Below, one piece after another: positions 26,141 to 35,283 of a stretch of DNA of 64,000 nucleotides. Location of the stretch: contig JAWKZI010000001.1 in the NCBI GenBank assembly GCA_041396045.1, positions 248,001 through 312,000 of the forward strand, written 5' to 3'. Each line of letters opens with the position of its first letter. Position 1 is the first letter of the stretch. The notes below the pieces were generated by a model. That model had not been told where the DNA came from. It made no database searches and saw only the letters and a list, made by a program, of their open reading frames with translations. The stretch comes from SHZI01 sp041396045 (GTDB taxonomy: Bacteria > Pseudomonadota > Gammaproteobacteria > Steroidobacterales > GCA-2729495). Both the position numbers and the translations under genes were made by a program.

Positions 26141-27897
26141 TACATGAACTCCAGTGCACGAATACCGAGCAGGGTCAGCCCGCGGGCCAGCACAGTGCGC
26201 ACACTGCCAACGAGTGCAAGTCGGGCCCGGCTTCGCGCCGGGTCAGCTTCATCCAGTACGACGTGACGGTTGTAAAACGCGTTGAACACGCTGGCAAGTT
26301 CATACAGATAGTGCGCGAGTTCAAAAGGCTCACGCTGCTCGGCGGCCCGTGTCAGCGCGTGGCTGAAGCCGCGCAGCTTCTGAATCACGGCCCATTCTTC
26401 GTCCAGCACCAGCAAGCCGGCGTCGCTGTCGTCCGACGTGCCCAGCCAGTCCGCTTCGGACGATTTGCGGAAAATGCCGCTCATGCGGGCGTGGCTGTAT
26501 TGGAGGTAGGGACCGGTATTGCCTTCGAATTGCAGGACGGTGTCCCAGTCGAAAGTTACATCCGTCATGCGGCGGGACGACACGTCGAAATACAGCAAAG
26601 CAGCCTGGCCTACTGCCTCGCTGATCGTATCCTGCCCGGCAGCCGGTGCATCCGATGCGGATCGGTTGCTGGCGGCGGCCCGCTCGTCGCGGTAGCGCGC
26701 AGCACGATCACGCGCCTCATCCAGTACAGCCTCAAGCCACACGGCCTCGCCTTTGCGCGTGGACATGCCGCGCACATAGCCGAAGCTGACGTTTTCGCAC
26801 AGCGCCGGCCAGTTGTGCGGCCACCGTTCGGCAGCAGCGAGCTTGCTCAGCGCAGCAAACACCTGGGCAAAGTGATCTTCCTGCCGGGAAACCACGTAGA
26901 GGTTCGCACCGAACCGATAGCGCTCCCAGCGGTCAATTGCCTCGGCGCAGTCACGTGCCGCATAGGTTGATGCGCCATCTGATTTCTGCAACATGCACGG
27001 CGCGATTTCCCGGCCGATTACGTCCGACACATCCACGACGATGGCGCCTTCCGACTCCCTGGCGACGCCCGCCTTCAGGAAGCGGGCGATCACCGGCTGC
27101 ACCTTGCTGTTCATTGCCGACTCGCCGTCGTAGGAATCGAACTCGATGCCGAGACGCTCGTAGGTCTGATGGAACCCCGCGAGTGAAAGCGCACGAAACC
27201 GCTCCCACAACTGCACGATCTCCGGATCGCCCTGCTCCAGTCGCAGAAAGAGCTGGCGCGCATTGTTCTGAACAGCCGGATCGGATTCGCCGGCCCGATT
27301 GGCCCGCACGTACAACTCAACGAGATAGTCGATGGCCCTTGCCTCCAGCGCGGTCTCGTCCCCCCATTGCTGCCAGGCCCAGATCACCAGGCCGAACTGT
27401 GTTCCCCAGTCGCCGATATAGTTCTTGCGGATGACACGCCAGCCCTGATAGCTGAATATCCGGGCTAGATCCGCGCCCAGATTGGTAGACCGCAGATGGC
27501 CGAAGTGAAAGGGTTTGGCGATGTTGGGCGCCGAAAAATCCAGCACCAGCGTTTGCCCGCGTCCCAGATCACGGCTGCCGAATGTGTCGGGGTTCTGACC
27601 AATCTCTCCAAGTACCTGCGTGGTGACATTGGCCCGGTTCAGAAAAAAGTTGAGATAGGGGCCAGTGGCCGCGGCCCGCGCGATAAACCGGTCGGGCCTG
27701 ATCCGGTTGGCCAGCTCGCCGGCAATCTGGTTCGGCGCCGCCCGCCGCTCTTTCGCCAGCGGAAAGCACGGGAAGGAGACGTCACCGAGTGCGAAATTGG
27801 GAGCGGCGCCCAGCGCCTCTTCTATCTGCGTCAATCGCTCAATCGGCCAGTCGAGCGCAGTACACACAACCTGCGCGATATGGGAGCTGATCTGCAT
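26140..27897 (-). CDS. argS: Arginine-tRNA ligase
   Basis: Class I aminoacyl-tRNA synthetase, 585 residues from the ATG at 27897 (MQISSHIAQVVCTAL). Seen: N-terminal additional domain, ANIAKPFHFGHLRST-like HIGH signature (APNIAKPFHFGHLRST), the KMSKS-equivalent loop GMSTRKGE, and the C-terminal anticodon-binding region ending GLTLLGIRALEFM. A longer frame opens 22 codons upstream but its residues do not resemble the family. It is flanked by priA upstream (about 90 bases) and the SPOR gene downstream. Confidence 0.95.
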   Translation of the reverse strand: MQISSHIAQVVCTALDWPIERLTQIEEALGAAPNFALGDVSFPCFPLAKERRAAPNQIAGELANRIRPDRFIARAAATGPYLNFFLNRANVTTQVLGEIGQNPDTFGSRDLGRGQTLVLDFSAPNIAKPFHFGHLRSTNLGADLARIFSYQGWRVIRKNYIGDWGTQFGLVIWAWQQWGDETALEARAIDYLVELYVRANRAGESDPAVQNNARQLFLRLEQGDPEIVQLWERFRALSLAGFHQTYERLGIEFDSYDGESAMNSKVQPVIARFLKAGVARESEGAIVVDVSDVIGREIAPCMLQKSDGASTYAARDCAEAIDRWERYRFGANLYVVSRQEDHFAQVFAALSKLAAAERWPHNWPALCENVSFGYVRGMSTRKGEAVWLEAVLDEARDRAARYRDERAAASNRSASDAPAAGQDTISEAVGQAALLYFDVSSRRMTDVTFDWDTVLQFEGNTGPYLQYSHARMSGIFRKSSEADWLGTSDDSDAGLLVLDEEWAVIQKLRGFSHALTRAAEQREPFELAHYLYELASVFNAFYNRHVVLDEADPARSRARLALVGSVRTVLARGLTLLGIRALEFM

Positions 27898-27989
27898 CGG
27901 GAGCGTCGGAATCCTTGTGGCATGAGCGTTGGCGGGAACGCGCGGAATTCTAGAACAATTCAACGGGCATCATTGAACGGATGAGTTCC

Positions 27990-30081
27990 TCAGAACAGTT
28001 CAGCCGGGTCCACATCCAGACTCCAGCGTACACGCCGCTGGGCCGGCAGCTCTGAAATTGCTGCGCGCAGCGCGGGCAGGCAGCGCTGCAGGTCGCGGCG
28101 CAGATCTGTCTGCAACAAGAGCTGGCCACGATATTTACCGGAGCGTCTCTCCATAGGTGCCGCTGCCGGACCGAGTACACGCAGTGCTGGCGTCGATGGG
28201 TCCGCAGCCTCTACAACTTCTGCAGCCACCGACCTCGCAACGCTCGCCGCAGCCTCCAGAAACTCAAATACCGTCTCCCGCTGCGTGGCCTCCGCCCGCA
28301 GCAACGCGAGTGCGGACCAGGGTGGCCAACCCACCTGGCGCCGTTCCTCCAGTGCGAGCTCGGCAAAGGCACCATAACCCTGGCTCACCAGGACTCTCAG
28401 CAGTGGGTGATCCGGAAACAGTGTTTGCAGCCAGACCTCCCCCGGCCGTTCTGCACGCCCGGCCCGTCCCGCAACCTGGATGAAAGTCTGCGCCAGTCGC
28501 TCGGCACTGCGGAAGTCTGTGCCGAACAGCCCCTGGTCGGCATCCACAATGCCAACCAGCGTGACGCCGGGAAAGTCGTGACCTTTGGTGAGCATCTGGG
28601 TGCCCAGCAGCAGACGGGCTTCGGTCGAGCGCACGCGCTCCAGACGCCGCTCGATCTCGCCGCGCCGGCGGGTGGTATCGCGATCAATGCGCTCCAGCGG
28701 ATAGTCCGGGAACTCACGCGTCAGCGCTTCTTCCACGCGTTCGGTGCCCTGACCCACCGGCCGCAGTTCAGTCTGGCAATTCGCGCAGTTTGTCGGCCGC
28801 GGTCGATCGCTGCCGCAGTGGTGGCAGGTAATGCGACCGCGCCGTTGATGCAGCACCATGCGCGCATCGCAGCGCTCGCCAGCTGACAACCAGACCGCAG
28901 CCTGTACAGATCAGGGTGGGCGCGTAGCCGCGACGATTGAGAAAGATCAGTACCTGGCCATCACCTTCCAGGTGCGTGCGAATGGCATTCAACAAGGGCT
29001 GGCTCATGCCGGCGGTGGCGGACTGGGCGCGCATGTCCACCAGTCGTACAGTCGGTTGTACGGCAGCCCCGGCCCGGCTCGGCAGAACAAGATGCTGGTA
29101 GCGACCGGCACGGGCGTTTTCCACCGATTCCAGTGCCGGCGTGGCCGAGCCCAGCACCACGGGGACGTTCAGCGTACGGGCCCGCCACACGGCGAGGTCA
29201 CGAGCGGAGTATCGGAATCCATCCTGTTGCTTGTAACTGGCGTCATGCTCTTCATCGACTACCAGCAGGCCCGGGTACTTCAGTGGTGTAAAGACAGCTG
29301 AGCGTGTGCCGATGACAATTCGGGCAGATCCATCCCGGGCCGCGGTAAATGCCCGTAGCCGTTCGCCGTCAGCCAGGCCTGAATGCAGGACGGCGATGTT
29401 GACCGGAAAGCGCCGGCGGAATCGATCCAGCAGTTGCGGCGTCAGGCCGATTTCCGGCACCAGAACCAGACACTGAAGCCCGGCGGCCAGGCGTTGACTG
29501 ATGCACCGCAGGTAGACTTCAGTCTTGCCGCTGCCGGTAACGCCATCGAGCAGAAAGCAGCGAAATTCCCCGGTCGCATTGATCGCAGCCACGGCTGCCG
29601 CCTGATCGCTGTTCAGTGTTGGCGGTACGGCAGCGACCTGGTCTTCAGACGGCGGCTCGGCCGATACCTCGCTCTGGCCTTTCCTGGCCCTGCGCCGTGT
29701 GGTCCGGGCGGTTGCCAGCCCCTTCCCCTCCCGCAGGGCCTTGGGAAGTGCAGTCGCAATCACTTCCCCGGGCGGGTGCTGGTAGTACGCCGACGCCCAG
29801 GCAAGTAGCCGCAGCAAGTCAGCCGGCAGCACCGGTTCAAGATCAATGACTGCCTGCACGCAACGCAGGCGATCGATCGGCAACTCACTACGGGCTTTCA
29901 CGCTGATAATCACGCCCACGCGTTTGCCGCGCCCGAAGGGCACCCTGACCCGCATGCCCGGACAAAGATCAGACGGTCCGACGGCCGGCCAGTCAGCGGG
30001 AGGCAGGTAGTCGAACAAGGCCATCAGCGGTGCCGCCACGGCGACTTCAAGGATCACGGTCGTCGGCTCCGACTTATCCAC
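27990..30081 (-). pseudogene. priA: Primosomal protein N' (PriA helicase), one frameshift
   Basis: Restarts stalled replication forks. The N-terminal frame holds the 3'-DNA-binding domain, Walker A GVTGSGKTEVYLRCI, DEEHDASYKQQ and GSATPALES; the C-terminal frame holds GTERVEEAL, LLLGTQMLTKGHDFPGV and QVAGRAGRAERPG. The frames split inside the zinc-binding region: CTGCGLVVS then garbage, with CERCDARMVLHQR readable one base over. An extra G in the GG pair at about 28879-28880 explains it; removing it restores four CxxC pairs and one 696-residue protein. Start is GTG at 30081, inside a DnaA-box palindrome. A base-call error is likely because priA loss is very damaging. Confidence 0.92.
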
Positions 30082-30108
30082 AGATCCTGTGGATAAGTCT
30101 GTGGATGG
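30071..30108. promoter_or_regulatory. Inverted pair of DnaA boxes at the priA start
   Basis: TTATCCACA (30074-30082), a perfect DnaA consensus, faces its exact complement TGTGGATAA (30088-30096); the two arms extend to CTTATCCACAG and CTGTGGATAAG, an 11-base palindrome around ATC. A third, imperfect box TGTGGATGG starts at 30100. The priA GTG start codon is inside the first box. Three box-like sites in about 35 bases suggests DnaA binding, either regulating priA or marking a DNA-unwinding site with the adjoining AT-rich stretch. Coding constraint on MDKS explains only part of the match. Confidence 0.55.
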
Positions 30109-30440
30109 TGGGGGTAAATATCGTCTTTTGGCTAACTGCGTTAACCATTATGACAATCTGATCAAATATTGCTCTTTTGGTATTAGTCATATTTATCATG
30201 AGCTTACATGGATGACTTCAGGTGTGCGACGCAAAGTACCGGCTAATCAGCCCGCCTGATAGGGAATTGTGTATAAGTGCAGTCGCAGCGAAGGGTGTCG
30301 GACCCAGTTTGTGGCTGATTGTCAACCCCCGGCTGGCGTCAGCGTTAGTAGAGAAAGGTCGCCGGAGGCCCTGCAGTATGCTGAAAATTGACGCGGCAGC
30401 GCTGTCGCTACCGCCAACCTGCGACAACCCGTGGTTCACA
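30109..30440. other. Intergenic region with AT-rich segment between priA and a sigma-factor gene
   Basis: About 330 bases separate the divergent priA and sigma-factor genes. The first 100 bases (30109-30210) are strikingly AT-rich for this window, with TTTTGG twice, GATCAAATATT and TATTTATCATGAG. The remainder is GC-rich again and keeps one frame open from 30222, which would add residues to the sigma-factor start (an ATG at 30378 is a possible alternative). I cannot name promoter boxes confidently. The AT-rich part probably carries both divergent promoters. Confidence 0.5.
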
Positions 30441-31037
30441 ATGAGCGACGCGCTGACGGGAGCCGGACTCAAGGCCGAGTCCAGAGAGGAGGCAACCCTG
30501 GACGACAGTCGAGCCATGGAACGGTTCCTTGCCGGCGTGGAGTGCCGCGCATTGCGGATCGCGACCTTATCTGTTGGCAATCGCGACGACGCTTGCGACA
30601 TTTTGCAGGATGCGATGCTCAAGCTGGTGCGAACGTACAGCAAGCGGCCTGAAGCCGAGTGGCGACCACTGTTTTATCGCATCCTGGCCAACCGCATTAC
30701 CGATCATCAACGCCGTCAGTCAGTCCGTCGACGGGTATTTGCCTGGGTAGCGCCTGCCGATGAAGAAGACGGCACCGATCCCCTGGCGGCGCTGCCGGAT
30801 CCGCGACCTGTTGCACCGGATCAGCTTGTCGGACAATCCGATGCCATGGCGGCACTTGAGGTGGCGCTTTCCAGGCTGGCCAACCGGCAGCGGCAGGCAT
30901 TTCTGCTGCGCAATCTGGAAGGCCTGGATGTGGCACAGACAGCCATCGCAATGGGCTGCAGTCAGGGCAGCGTAAAGACGCACTATTCGCGAGCAGTACA
31001 CAGCTTGCGGGACCAGCTTGGAGACCACTGGCCATGA
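30441..31037 (+). CDS. RNA polymerase sigma factor, ECF-type
   Basis: A 198-residue sigma-70 family protein with region 2 (ALRIATLSVGNRDDACDILQDAMLKLVRTY, FYRILANRITDHQRR) and region 4 (ALSRLANRQRQAFLLRNLEGLDVAQTAIAMGCSQGSVKTHYSRAV), separated by a short linker and lacking region 1 and 3. The ATG at 30441 is chosen; ATG at 30378 is also in frame. The next gene overlaps by four bases (ATGA) and encodes a one-helix membrane protein that is the likely anti-sigma factor. Sigma + small membrane protein + DUF3106 protein is a recurring proteobacterial set. Confidence 0.88.
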   Translation: MSDALTGAGLKAESREEATLDDSRAMERFLAGVECRALRIATLSVGNRDDACDILQDAMLKLVRTYSKRPEAEWRPLFYRILANRITDHQRRQSVRRRVFAWVAPADEEDGTDPLAALPDPRPVAPDQLVGQSDAMAALEVALSRLANRQRQAFLLRNLEGLDVAQTAIAMGCSQGSVKTHYSRAVHSLRDQLGDHWP

Positions 31038-31510
31038 GAAAAGAGGCTTCTCTCCAGAAGGACGGCGACGCCGCGTTCGAACGGACCGCAGCAGAGCTCT
31101 TGCAGGCCAGCGTCAGTGAACTGGATGCCGCCACCCTGTCGCGTTTGAATCAGGCGCGACAGGCCGCCATGGCGCAACACCCGGAGAACCGTACGCGGCC
31201 TGGCCAGTTCAGCAGCCCGTGGACCGGCTTCTGGTCGGGCTCTGCCTGGTCAAGGCCTGCATTGGCAGTCACGGTGGTTTCGATCGTCGCAGCGGCCTTG
31301 TGGCTGGGCGCTGTTCCACGGAGCACAAGCCTGCCACCGGTAACTGCGTTCGCGTCACCGGTCGTGACGGGGAGCGATATGGACTTTCTGCTGACTGACA
31401 CCAGTCTGGAGATGATCGAAGATCTCGACTTCTATGCCTGGCTGGACGCTGACCGCAGCGATGCCGAGTTGCGTGCCGAACTTGAGTCGGTGGGTTCGAC
31501 CGGTGCCTGA
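31034..31510 (+). CDS. Probable membrane anti-sigma factor (DUF3619-like)
   Basis: The 158-residue product has a cytoplasmic N-terminal part (ERTAAELLQASVSELDAATLSRLNQARQAA), one membrane helix (RPALAVTVVSIVAAALWLGAV) and an acidic periplasmic tail (DLDFYAWLDADRSDAE). The SVSELDAATLSRLNQARQAA stretch resembles the DUF3619 family, which accompanies ECF sigma factors. The ATG overlaps the sigma-factor stop, so both proteins should be made together. No zinc-binding HxxxCxxC anti-sigma motif is present; the anti-sigma role is inferred from context and topology. Confidence 0.7.
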   Translation: MRKEASLQKDGDAAFERTAAELLQASVSELDAATLSRLNQARQAAMAQHPENRTRPGQFSSPWTGFWSGSAWSRPALAVTVVSIVAAALWLGAVPRSTSLPPVTAFASPVVTGSDMDFLLTDTSLEMIEDLDFYAWLDADRSDAELRAELESVGSTGA

Positions 31511-31554
31511 ACACACCCGGGTCCGACTTTCATGCATCGGCATGAGCCTGGGTT

Positions 31555-31788
31555 TTGGGCGTGGGTCTGATCCTGGCCATTGCTCCGGCCACCGTCCGTG
31601 CGGAGCACAGCCCGGATCACAATGCAGATCCGGCCAAATCTGACGATCTGATGGAGCTGCTCGAGTATCTCGGTGATGAACAGACCGCCAGCGATGCGTG
31701 GAACGAGTTCCTCGACAGCGTGCCGCTGCGAACCGCTGCTGGCGTTGATGTGAGCGCGCCGGTTAAGGGCGAGGAGGCTCAACGATGA
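31555..31788 (+). CDS. Small predicted secreted protein
   Basis: A 77-residue product beginning GVGLILAIAPATVRAEHS, a likely signal-peptide end with an AxA cleavage site, followed by an acidic mature part (DLMELLEYLGDEQTASDAWNEFLDS). The only start in this frame is TTG at 31555, which leaves the signal short. An ATG at 31542 in the next frame reads MSLGFG before the frames join, so a one-base insertion near 31555-31561 may have split the true N-terminus. It lies between the anti-sigma and DUF3106 genes and overlaps the latter by four bases. Function unknown. Confidence 0.6.
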   Translation: MGVGLILAIAPATVRAEHSPDHNADPAKSDDLMELLEYLGDEQTASDAWNEFLDSVPLRTAAGVDVSAPVKGEEAQR

Positions 31789-32405
31789 TTTCCGGCATGA
31801 CTTCCGGCATGAAACCTGGCGCGACAAGCCGATGGCGAAGCCGGGTTCCCGCGTCCCTAATGCTGCTGACGTTGCTGTGGGCATTCGGCGCCGGTGCAGA
31901 TGGGCTGGCACGCGAGGCTGGGCCGGCCAACGTCGTGCAACCCGCCGCCGGTCAGCAACCGCTCGACCAGAATAACTCCGGCCAGAAGGGCCCCGGTCAC
32001 AGCAAGGGCGTCGCCTGGGAAGCGCTGAACGCAGACCAGCAAAAAATGCTGGATCAGTTTCAGGGAAAGTGGAACACCCTGTCACCGGAGCGGCAGTCAC
32101 GACTGGCTGCCGGAGCCACTCGCTGGAGCCATCTGGACCCCGCCGACCGTGACAAAGCCCGGCGGCGTTTTCGCCAGTGGCAGCAACTGACACCCGAGCA
32201 GCGAAACACCCTGCGTGAGCGCTTCAGTGCGTATCAGCAGATGAGTCCGGAGGAGCAGGCCAGGGTCCGCAAGAATTTCCGTCGCTTTCGTCAGATGTCG
32301 CCGGAACAGCGTCGGAAAATGCAGCAACAGTGGCGCCAGCTCACGCCGCAACAGCGCCAGCAATTACTGGAACAACGCCAGAACCGGCAGCCCCGGCGAC
32401 CGTAG
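31785..32405 (+). CDS. DUF3106 domain protein, exported
   Basis: Of 206 residues, the N-terminus carries a basic stretch and a hydrophobic signal (ASLMLLTLLWAFGAGADGLA). The mature part is Gln- and Arg-rich and built of repeats of the type L-S/T-P-E-Q/E-R-x3-R: TLSPERQSRL, QLTPEQRNTLRERF, QMSPEEQARVRKNFRRF, QMSPEQRRKMQQQW, QLTPQQRQQLL. That pattern defines DUF3106. It looks like a periplasmic helical repeat protein, similar in style to CpxP/zinc-resistance proteins, although no function is proven. Last gene of the sigma/anti-sigma set. Confidence 0.85.
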   Translation: MISGMTSGMKPGATSRWRSRVPASLMLLTLLWAFGAGADGLAREAGPANVVQPAAGQQPLDQNNSGQKGPGHSKGVAWEALNADQQKMLDQFQGKWNTLSPERQSRLAAGATRWSHLDPADRDKARRRFRQWQQLTPEQRNTLRERFSAYQQMSPEEQARVRKNFRRFRQMSPEQRRKMQQQWRQLTPQQRQQLLEQRQNRQPRRP

Positions 32406-32432
32406 GCGCGCCATCTGCCCGGTGGCTCGCTC

Positions 32433-33815
32433 CTACAGTGCTTTGACGGACTGGATCAGGGCAGAGACCATGGCCTGGCCATCGCCATAGAGCATGTGGG
32501 TGTTATCGAGAAAGAACAGGCCGTTTTCGATACCTGAAAAGCCGGTGCCCTTGCCGCGCTTGATGACGATGACATTCTTCGCCTTGTCAGCATTCAGAAT
32601 CGGCATGCCGTAAATCGGACTCGATTTGTCCGTACGTGCCGCCGGATTCACCACGTCGTTGGCGCCGATGACCAGCGCCACGTCGGCGCTCTCGAACTCG
32701 GCATTGATTTCTGACTCGTCATAGATGACGTCGTAGGGGACGCCAGCTTCGGCGAGCAGCACATTCATGTGGCCGGGCATGCGACCCGCCACCGGATGAA
32801 TCGCAAACTTCACCCCGACGCCGCGTTCCTGCAGCAGTTTGGCCAGCTCCCACACCTTGTGCTGGGCCTGGGCAACCGCCATGCCATAGCCGGGCACGAT
32901 GATCACCTTTTGTGCAAAGGCCATCATCACGCCGACGTCCTCGGCATCGATAGCCTTCATGGTGCCTGCCACGTCGCCCTGGGCGGAGGCGGTGTCGCCG
33001 AAGCCCGAGAACAGCACGTTGCCGAGCGACCGGTTCATCGCGCGGGCCATCAGCTGCGTCAGCAATGTTCCTGCCGACCCGACCACCATGCCGGCGATGA
33101 TCATTGCGGCGTTATTGAGCACGAAGCCTTCGAAGGCCACCGCGAGGCCTGTCAGGGCGTTGTACAGCGAAATCACCACCGGCATGTCGGCACCGCCGAT
33201 CGGCAGGGTCATCGTCACGCCGAGCACCAGGGCAACGCCAAAAAACAGGGTCACCAGGCCAGGCACCGGACCCGCCTCGGCGAGGACCAGCGCCGAGCCC
33301 AGCACTACCGCAGCCAGCAGGATCGCCAGGTTAACGAAGTTCTGGCCACGGAAGCGGAACGACCGCTTGATCAGATCCTGCAACTTGCCGAAGGCGATGA
33401 GGCTGCCCGAAAACGAAACCGCGCCGATCAGTCCGCCGAGGACGGCGAGCGCCAGAACGATGCCTGAATGGGCCTCACCTTTGAAGAGTTCGATGGCAGC
33501 GATGGCTGCCGCTGCGCCACCGCCCATGCCGTTATAAAGGGCAATCATCTGTGGCATGTCGGTCATGGCGACCCGCTTGCCGGTCAGCCAGGCGATACCA
33601 CCGCCCAGCGCTATAGCCACCAGCATCAGCACGAAGTTGCCCAGGCCAGGGGTAAAGAATGTGGCAATCGTTGCCACCAGCATGCCGGCACCGGCCCAGG
33701 CGATACCGCCGCGGGCTGTAACCGGCGAACTCATGCGCTTGAGTCCGGAGATGAACAGGTACGCCGCTACCAGGTAGCTTATGGCTATCAGCGTCGAGGC
33801 GAAGCCGCTACCCAT
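32433..33815 (-). CDS. pntB: NAD(P) transhydrogenase subunit beta
   Basis: Membrane-and-NADP(H)-binding subunit of the proton-translocating transhydrogenase, which makes NADPH from NADH using the proton gradient. The 460 residues have about eight to nine hydrophobic helices in the first 260 positions and a cytosolic NADP domain (IIVPGYGMAVAQAQHKVWEL, IHPVAGRMPGHMNVLLAEA, VALVIGANDVVNPAA, IYGMPILNADKAKNVIVIKRG). Start ATG overlaps the pntA2 stop (ATGA). Complete, with no frame problem. Confidence 0.95.
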   Translation of the reverse strand: MGSGFASTLIAISYLVAAYLFISGLKRMSSPVTARGGIAWAGAGMLVATIATFFTPGLGNFVLMLVAIALGGGIAWLTGKRVAMTDMPQMIALYNGMGGGAAAAIAAIELFKGEAHSGIVLALAVLGGLIGAVSFSGSLIAFGKLQDLIKRSFRFRGQNFVNLAILLAAVVLGSALVLAEAGPVPGLVTLFFGVALVLGVTMTLPIGGADMPVVISLYNALTGLAVAFEGFVLNNAAMIIAGMVVGSAGTLLTQLMARAMNRSLGNVLFSGFGDTASAQGDVAGTMKAIDAEDVGVMMAFAQKVIIVPGYGMAVAQAQHKVWELAKLLQERGVGVKFAIHPVAGRMPGHMNVLLAEAGVPYDVIYDESEINAEFESADVALVIGANDVVNPAARTDKSSPIYGMPILNADKAKNVIVIKRGKGTGFSGIENGLFFLDNTHMLYGDGQAMVSALIQSVKAL

Positions 33816-34114
33816 CAGTGCGACTTCCGGCCTGAATTGCTGGATTTGAACATTTCCAGCATGCGTTCAGTCACCACGTATCCGCCAACCGCGTTGCCGG
33901 CTGCCAGCGCCACACCGAAGAAACCAATGACCAGTTCCAGGGTGTTGTCGGCCCTGCCGAGTGCCACCATGGCGCCTACCAGCACGATGCCATGGACAAA
34001 GTTCGACCCGGACATGAGCGGCGTGTGCAGGATGGTGGGCACTCGCGAGATCACCTCGTAGCCGGTGAAGCCAGCGAGCATGAAAATGTACAACGCAATG
34101 AAGCCGTCGATCAT
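33815..34114 (-). CDS. pntA2: NAD(P) transhydrogenase subunit alpha, membrane part
   Basis: The 99-residue protein (MIDGFIALYIFMLAGFTGYEVISRVPTILHTPLMS) contains the membrane helices of the alpha subunit. In organisms with a three-gene transhydrogenase, this is separate from the NAD-binding part, as here. ATGA overlap with pntB and a 44-base gap from pntA1 make a pntA1-A2-B operon. Confidence 0.93.
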   Translation of the reverse strand: MIDGFIALYIFMLAGFTGYEVISRVPTILHTPLMSGSNFVHGIVLVGAMVALGRADNTLELVIGFFGVALAAGNAVGGYVVTERMLEMFKSSNSGRKSH

Positions 34115-34158
34115 GGTTTGCCTTGCCTCGGGTTCCGGTCAATCAGGCCGATGTTCAT

Positions 34159-35283
34159 TCAAGCCAGTGCCTTGCGGGTTGGTTCGTGACGAATGCTGCC
34201 GTCATGGGTCAGCACGGCACCAGCAAACACTTCGTCTTGCCAGTCGATGGCAAGTTCGCCTTCCTTGCTGATGGCGGGCATCAGAAAGTTGTAGAGATTT
34301 CGTGCGTACATCTCGCTGGCGTCCCGGGCGACTGTTGCCGCCAGGTTGACCGGGCCAATGATCGTAACGCCATGTGCCGTAACGGTTTCACCCGGTTTCG
34401 TCAGTTCGCAGTTGCCGCCGCTCTCGGCACCCAGATCGACAATCACGGCACCGGGTTTCATGCGCTCAACGGTGGCCCGATCGATCAGGCGCGGCGCCGG
34501 TCGTCCTGGCACGGCTGCCGTGGTGATCACCAGATCAGCCAATGCCAGACGGTCGTTGACCACGGCCTGCTGCCTGGCCTTTTCTTCGGTCGTCAGTTCG
34601 CGCGCGTAGCCGCCTGCGCCGTCGGCGGTGACGCCGGTATCAACAAATTTTGCGCCCAGCGACTCTACCTGTTCCCGGGTTGCCGCACGGACGTCAAAGG
34701 CTTCCACCACAGCACCCAGGCGGCGTGCCGTTGCAATGGCCTGCAGCCCGGCGACCCCGGCCCCCATGATCAGGGCCCTGGATGGCCGGATCGTTCCGGC
34801 AGCGGTGGTCAGCATGGGCAGGAACTTTGTCGAGTGCAGCCGCACCCACCAGCACCGCCTTGTACCCGCAACAGCCGCCTGGGACGACAGCGCGTCCATG
34901 GACTGGGCACGGGATATCCGTGGCACCAGCTCTATCGCAAAGCTGGTGATCTTGCGCTCACAAAAGATGCCTATGAGCTCTTTCTGCATATGGGGCTGCA
35001 GATAGCCGATCACGATACTGCCGGGCCTCAGGGCCGCGGCCTCCACCAGTGCGGGCGGCTGAACCCGCAGCAGCACGTCGGCGGCAGCAAGTACCGTGCT
35101 GGCTGCCGGCGCTATCTCGATATCCTCGAAGTCGGCGTCAGCAAAGCGGGCACGAACCGCCGCTCCGGTTTCCATAATCAGGCGAGCGCCGGACTTCCGC
35201 AGTTTCTTCGCCACTTCGGGCACCAGGGCAACTCGCGTTTCGTCCGGCGCGGTTTCCCGGATCACGCCAACGGTGACTGGCAC
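34159..35283 (-). CDS. pntA1: NAD(P) transhydrogenase subunit alpha, NAD-binding part (compensated frameshift)
   Basis: Soluble NAD(H)-binding component, 374 residues from GTG at 35283 (VTVGVIRET), chosen because a GGAG element lies 11 bases upstream. ALIMGAGVAGLQAIATARRLG is the NAD Rossmann loop, with AFDVRAATREQVESLG after it. Between MDALSSQAAVAG and FLPMLTTAAGT the product reads TRRCWWVRLHSTK, unlike the family. Adding one T near 34865 and deleting one A near 34827 gives YKAVLVGAAALDK, which matches in both length and sequence. So two offsetting one-base errors hide in an otherwise open frame. Confidence 0.92.
   Translation of the reverse strand: MPVTVGVIRETAPDETRVALVPEVAKKLRKSGARLIMETGAAVRARFADADFEDIEIAPAASTVLAAADVLLRVQPPALVEAAALRPGSIVIGYLQPHMQKELIGIFCERKITSFAIELVPRISRAQSMDALSSQAAVAGTRRCWWVRLHSTKFLPMLTTAAGTIRPSRALIMGAGVAGLQAIATARRLGAVVEAFDVRAATREQVESLGAKFVDTGVTADGAGGYARELTTEEKARQQAVVNDRLALADLVITTAAVPGRPAPRLIDRATVERMKPGAVIVDLGAESGGNCELTKPGETVTAHGVTIIGPVNLAATVARDASEMYARNLYNFLMPAISKEGELAIDWQDEVFAGAVLTHDGSIRHEPTRKALA

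Noticed and set aside
30071..30210. Chromosomal oriC at the DnaA boxes
   Set aside because: No dnaA, rpmH, gyrB or mnmG neighbours and only three box-like sites; reported as a DnaA site rather than an origin.
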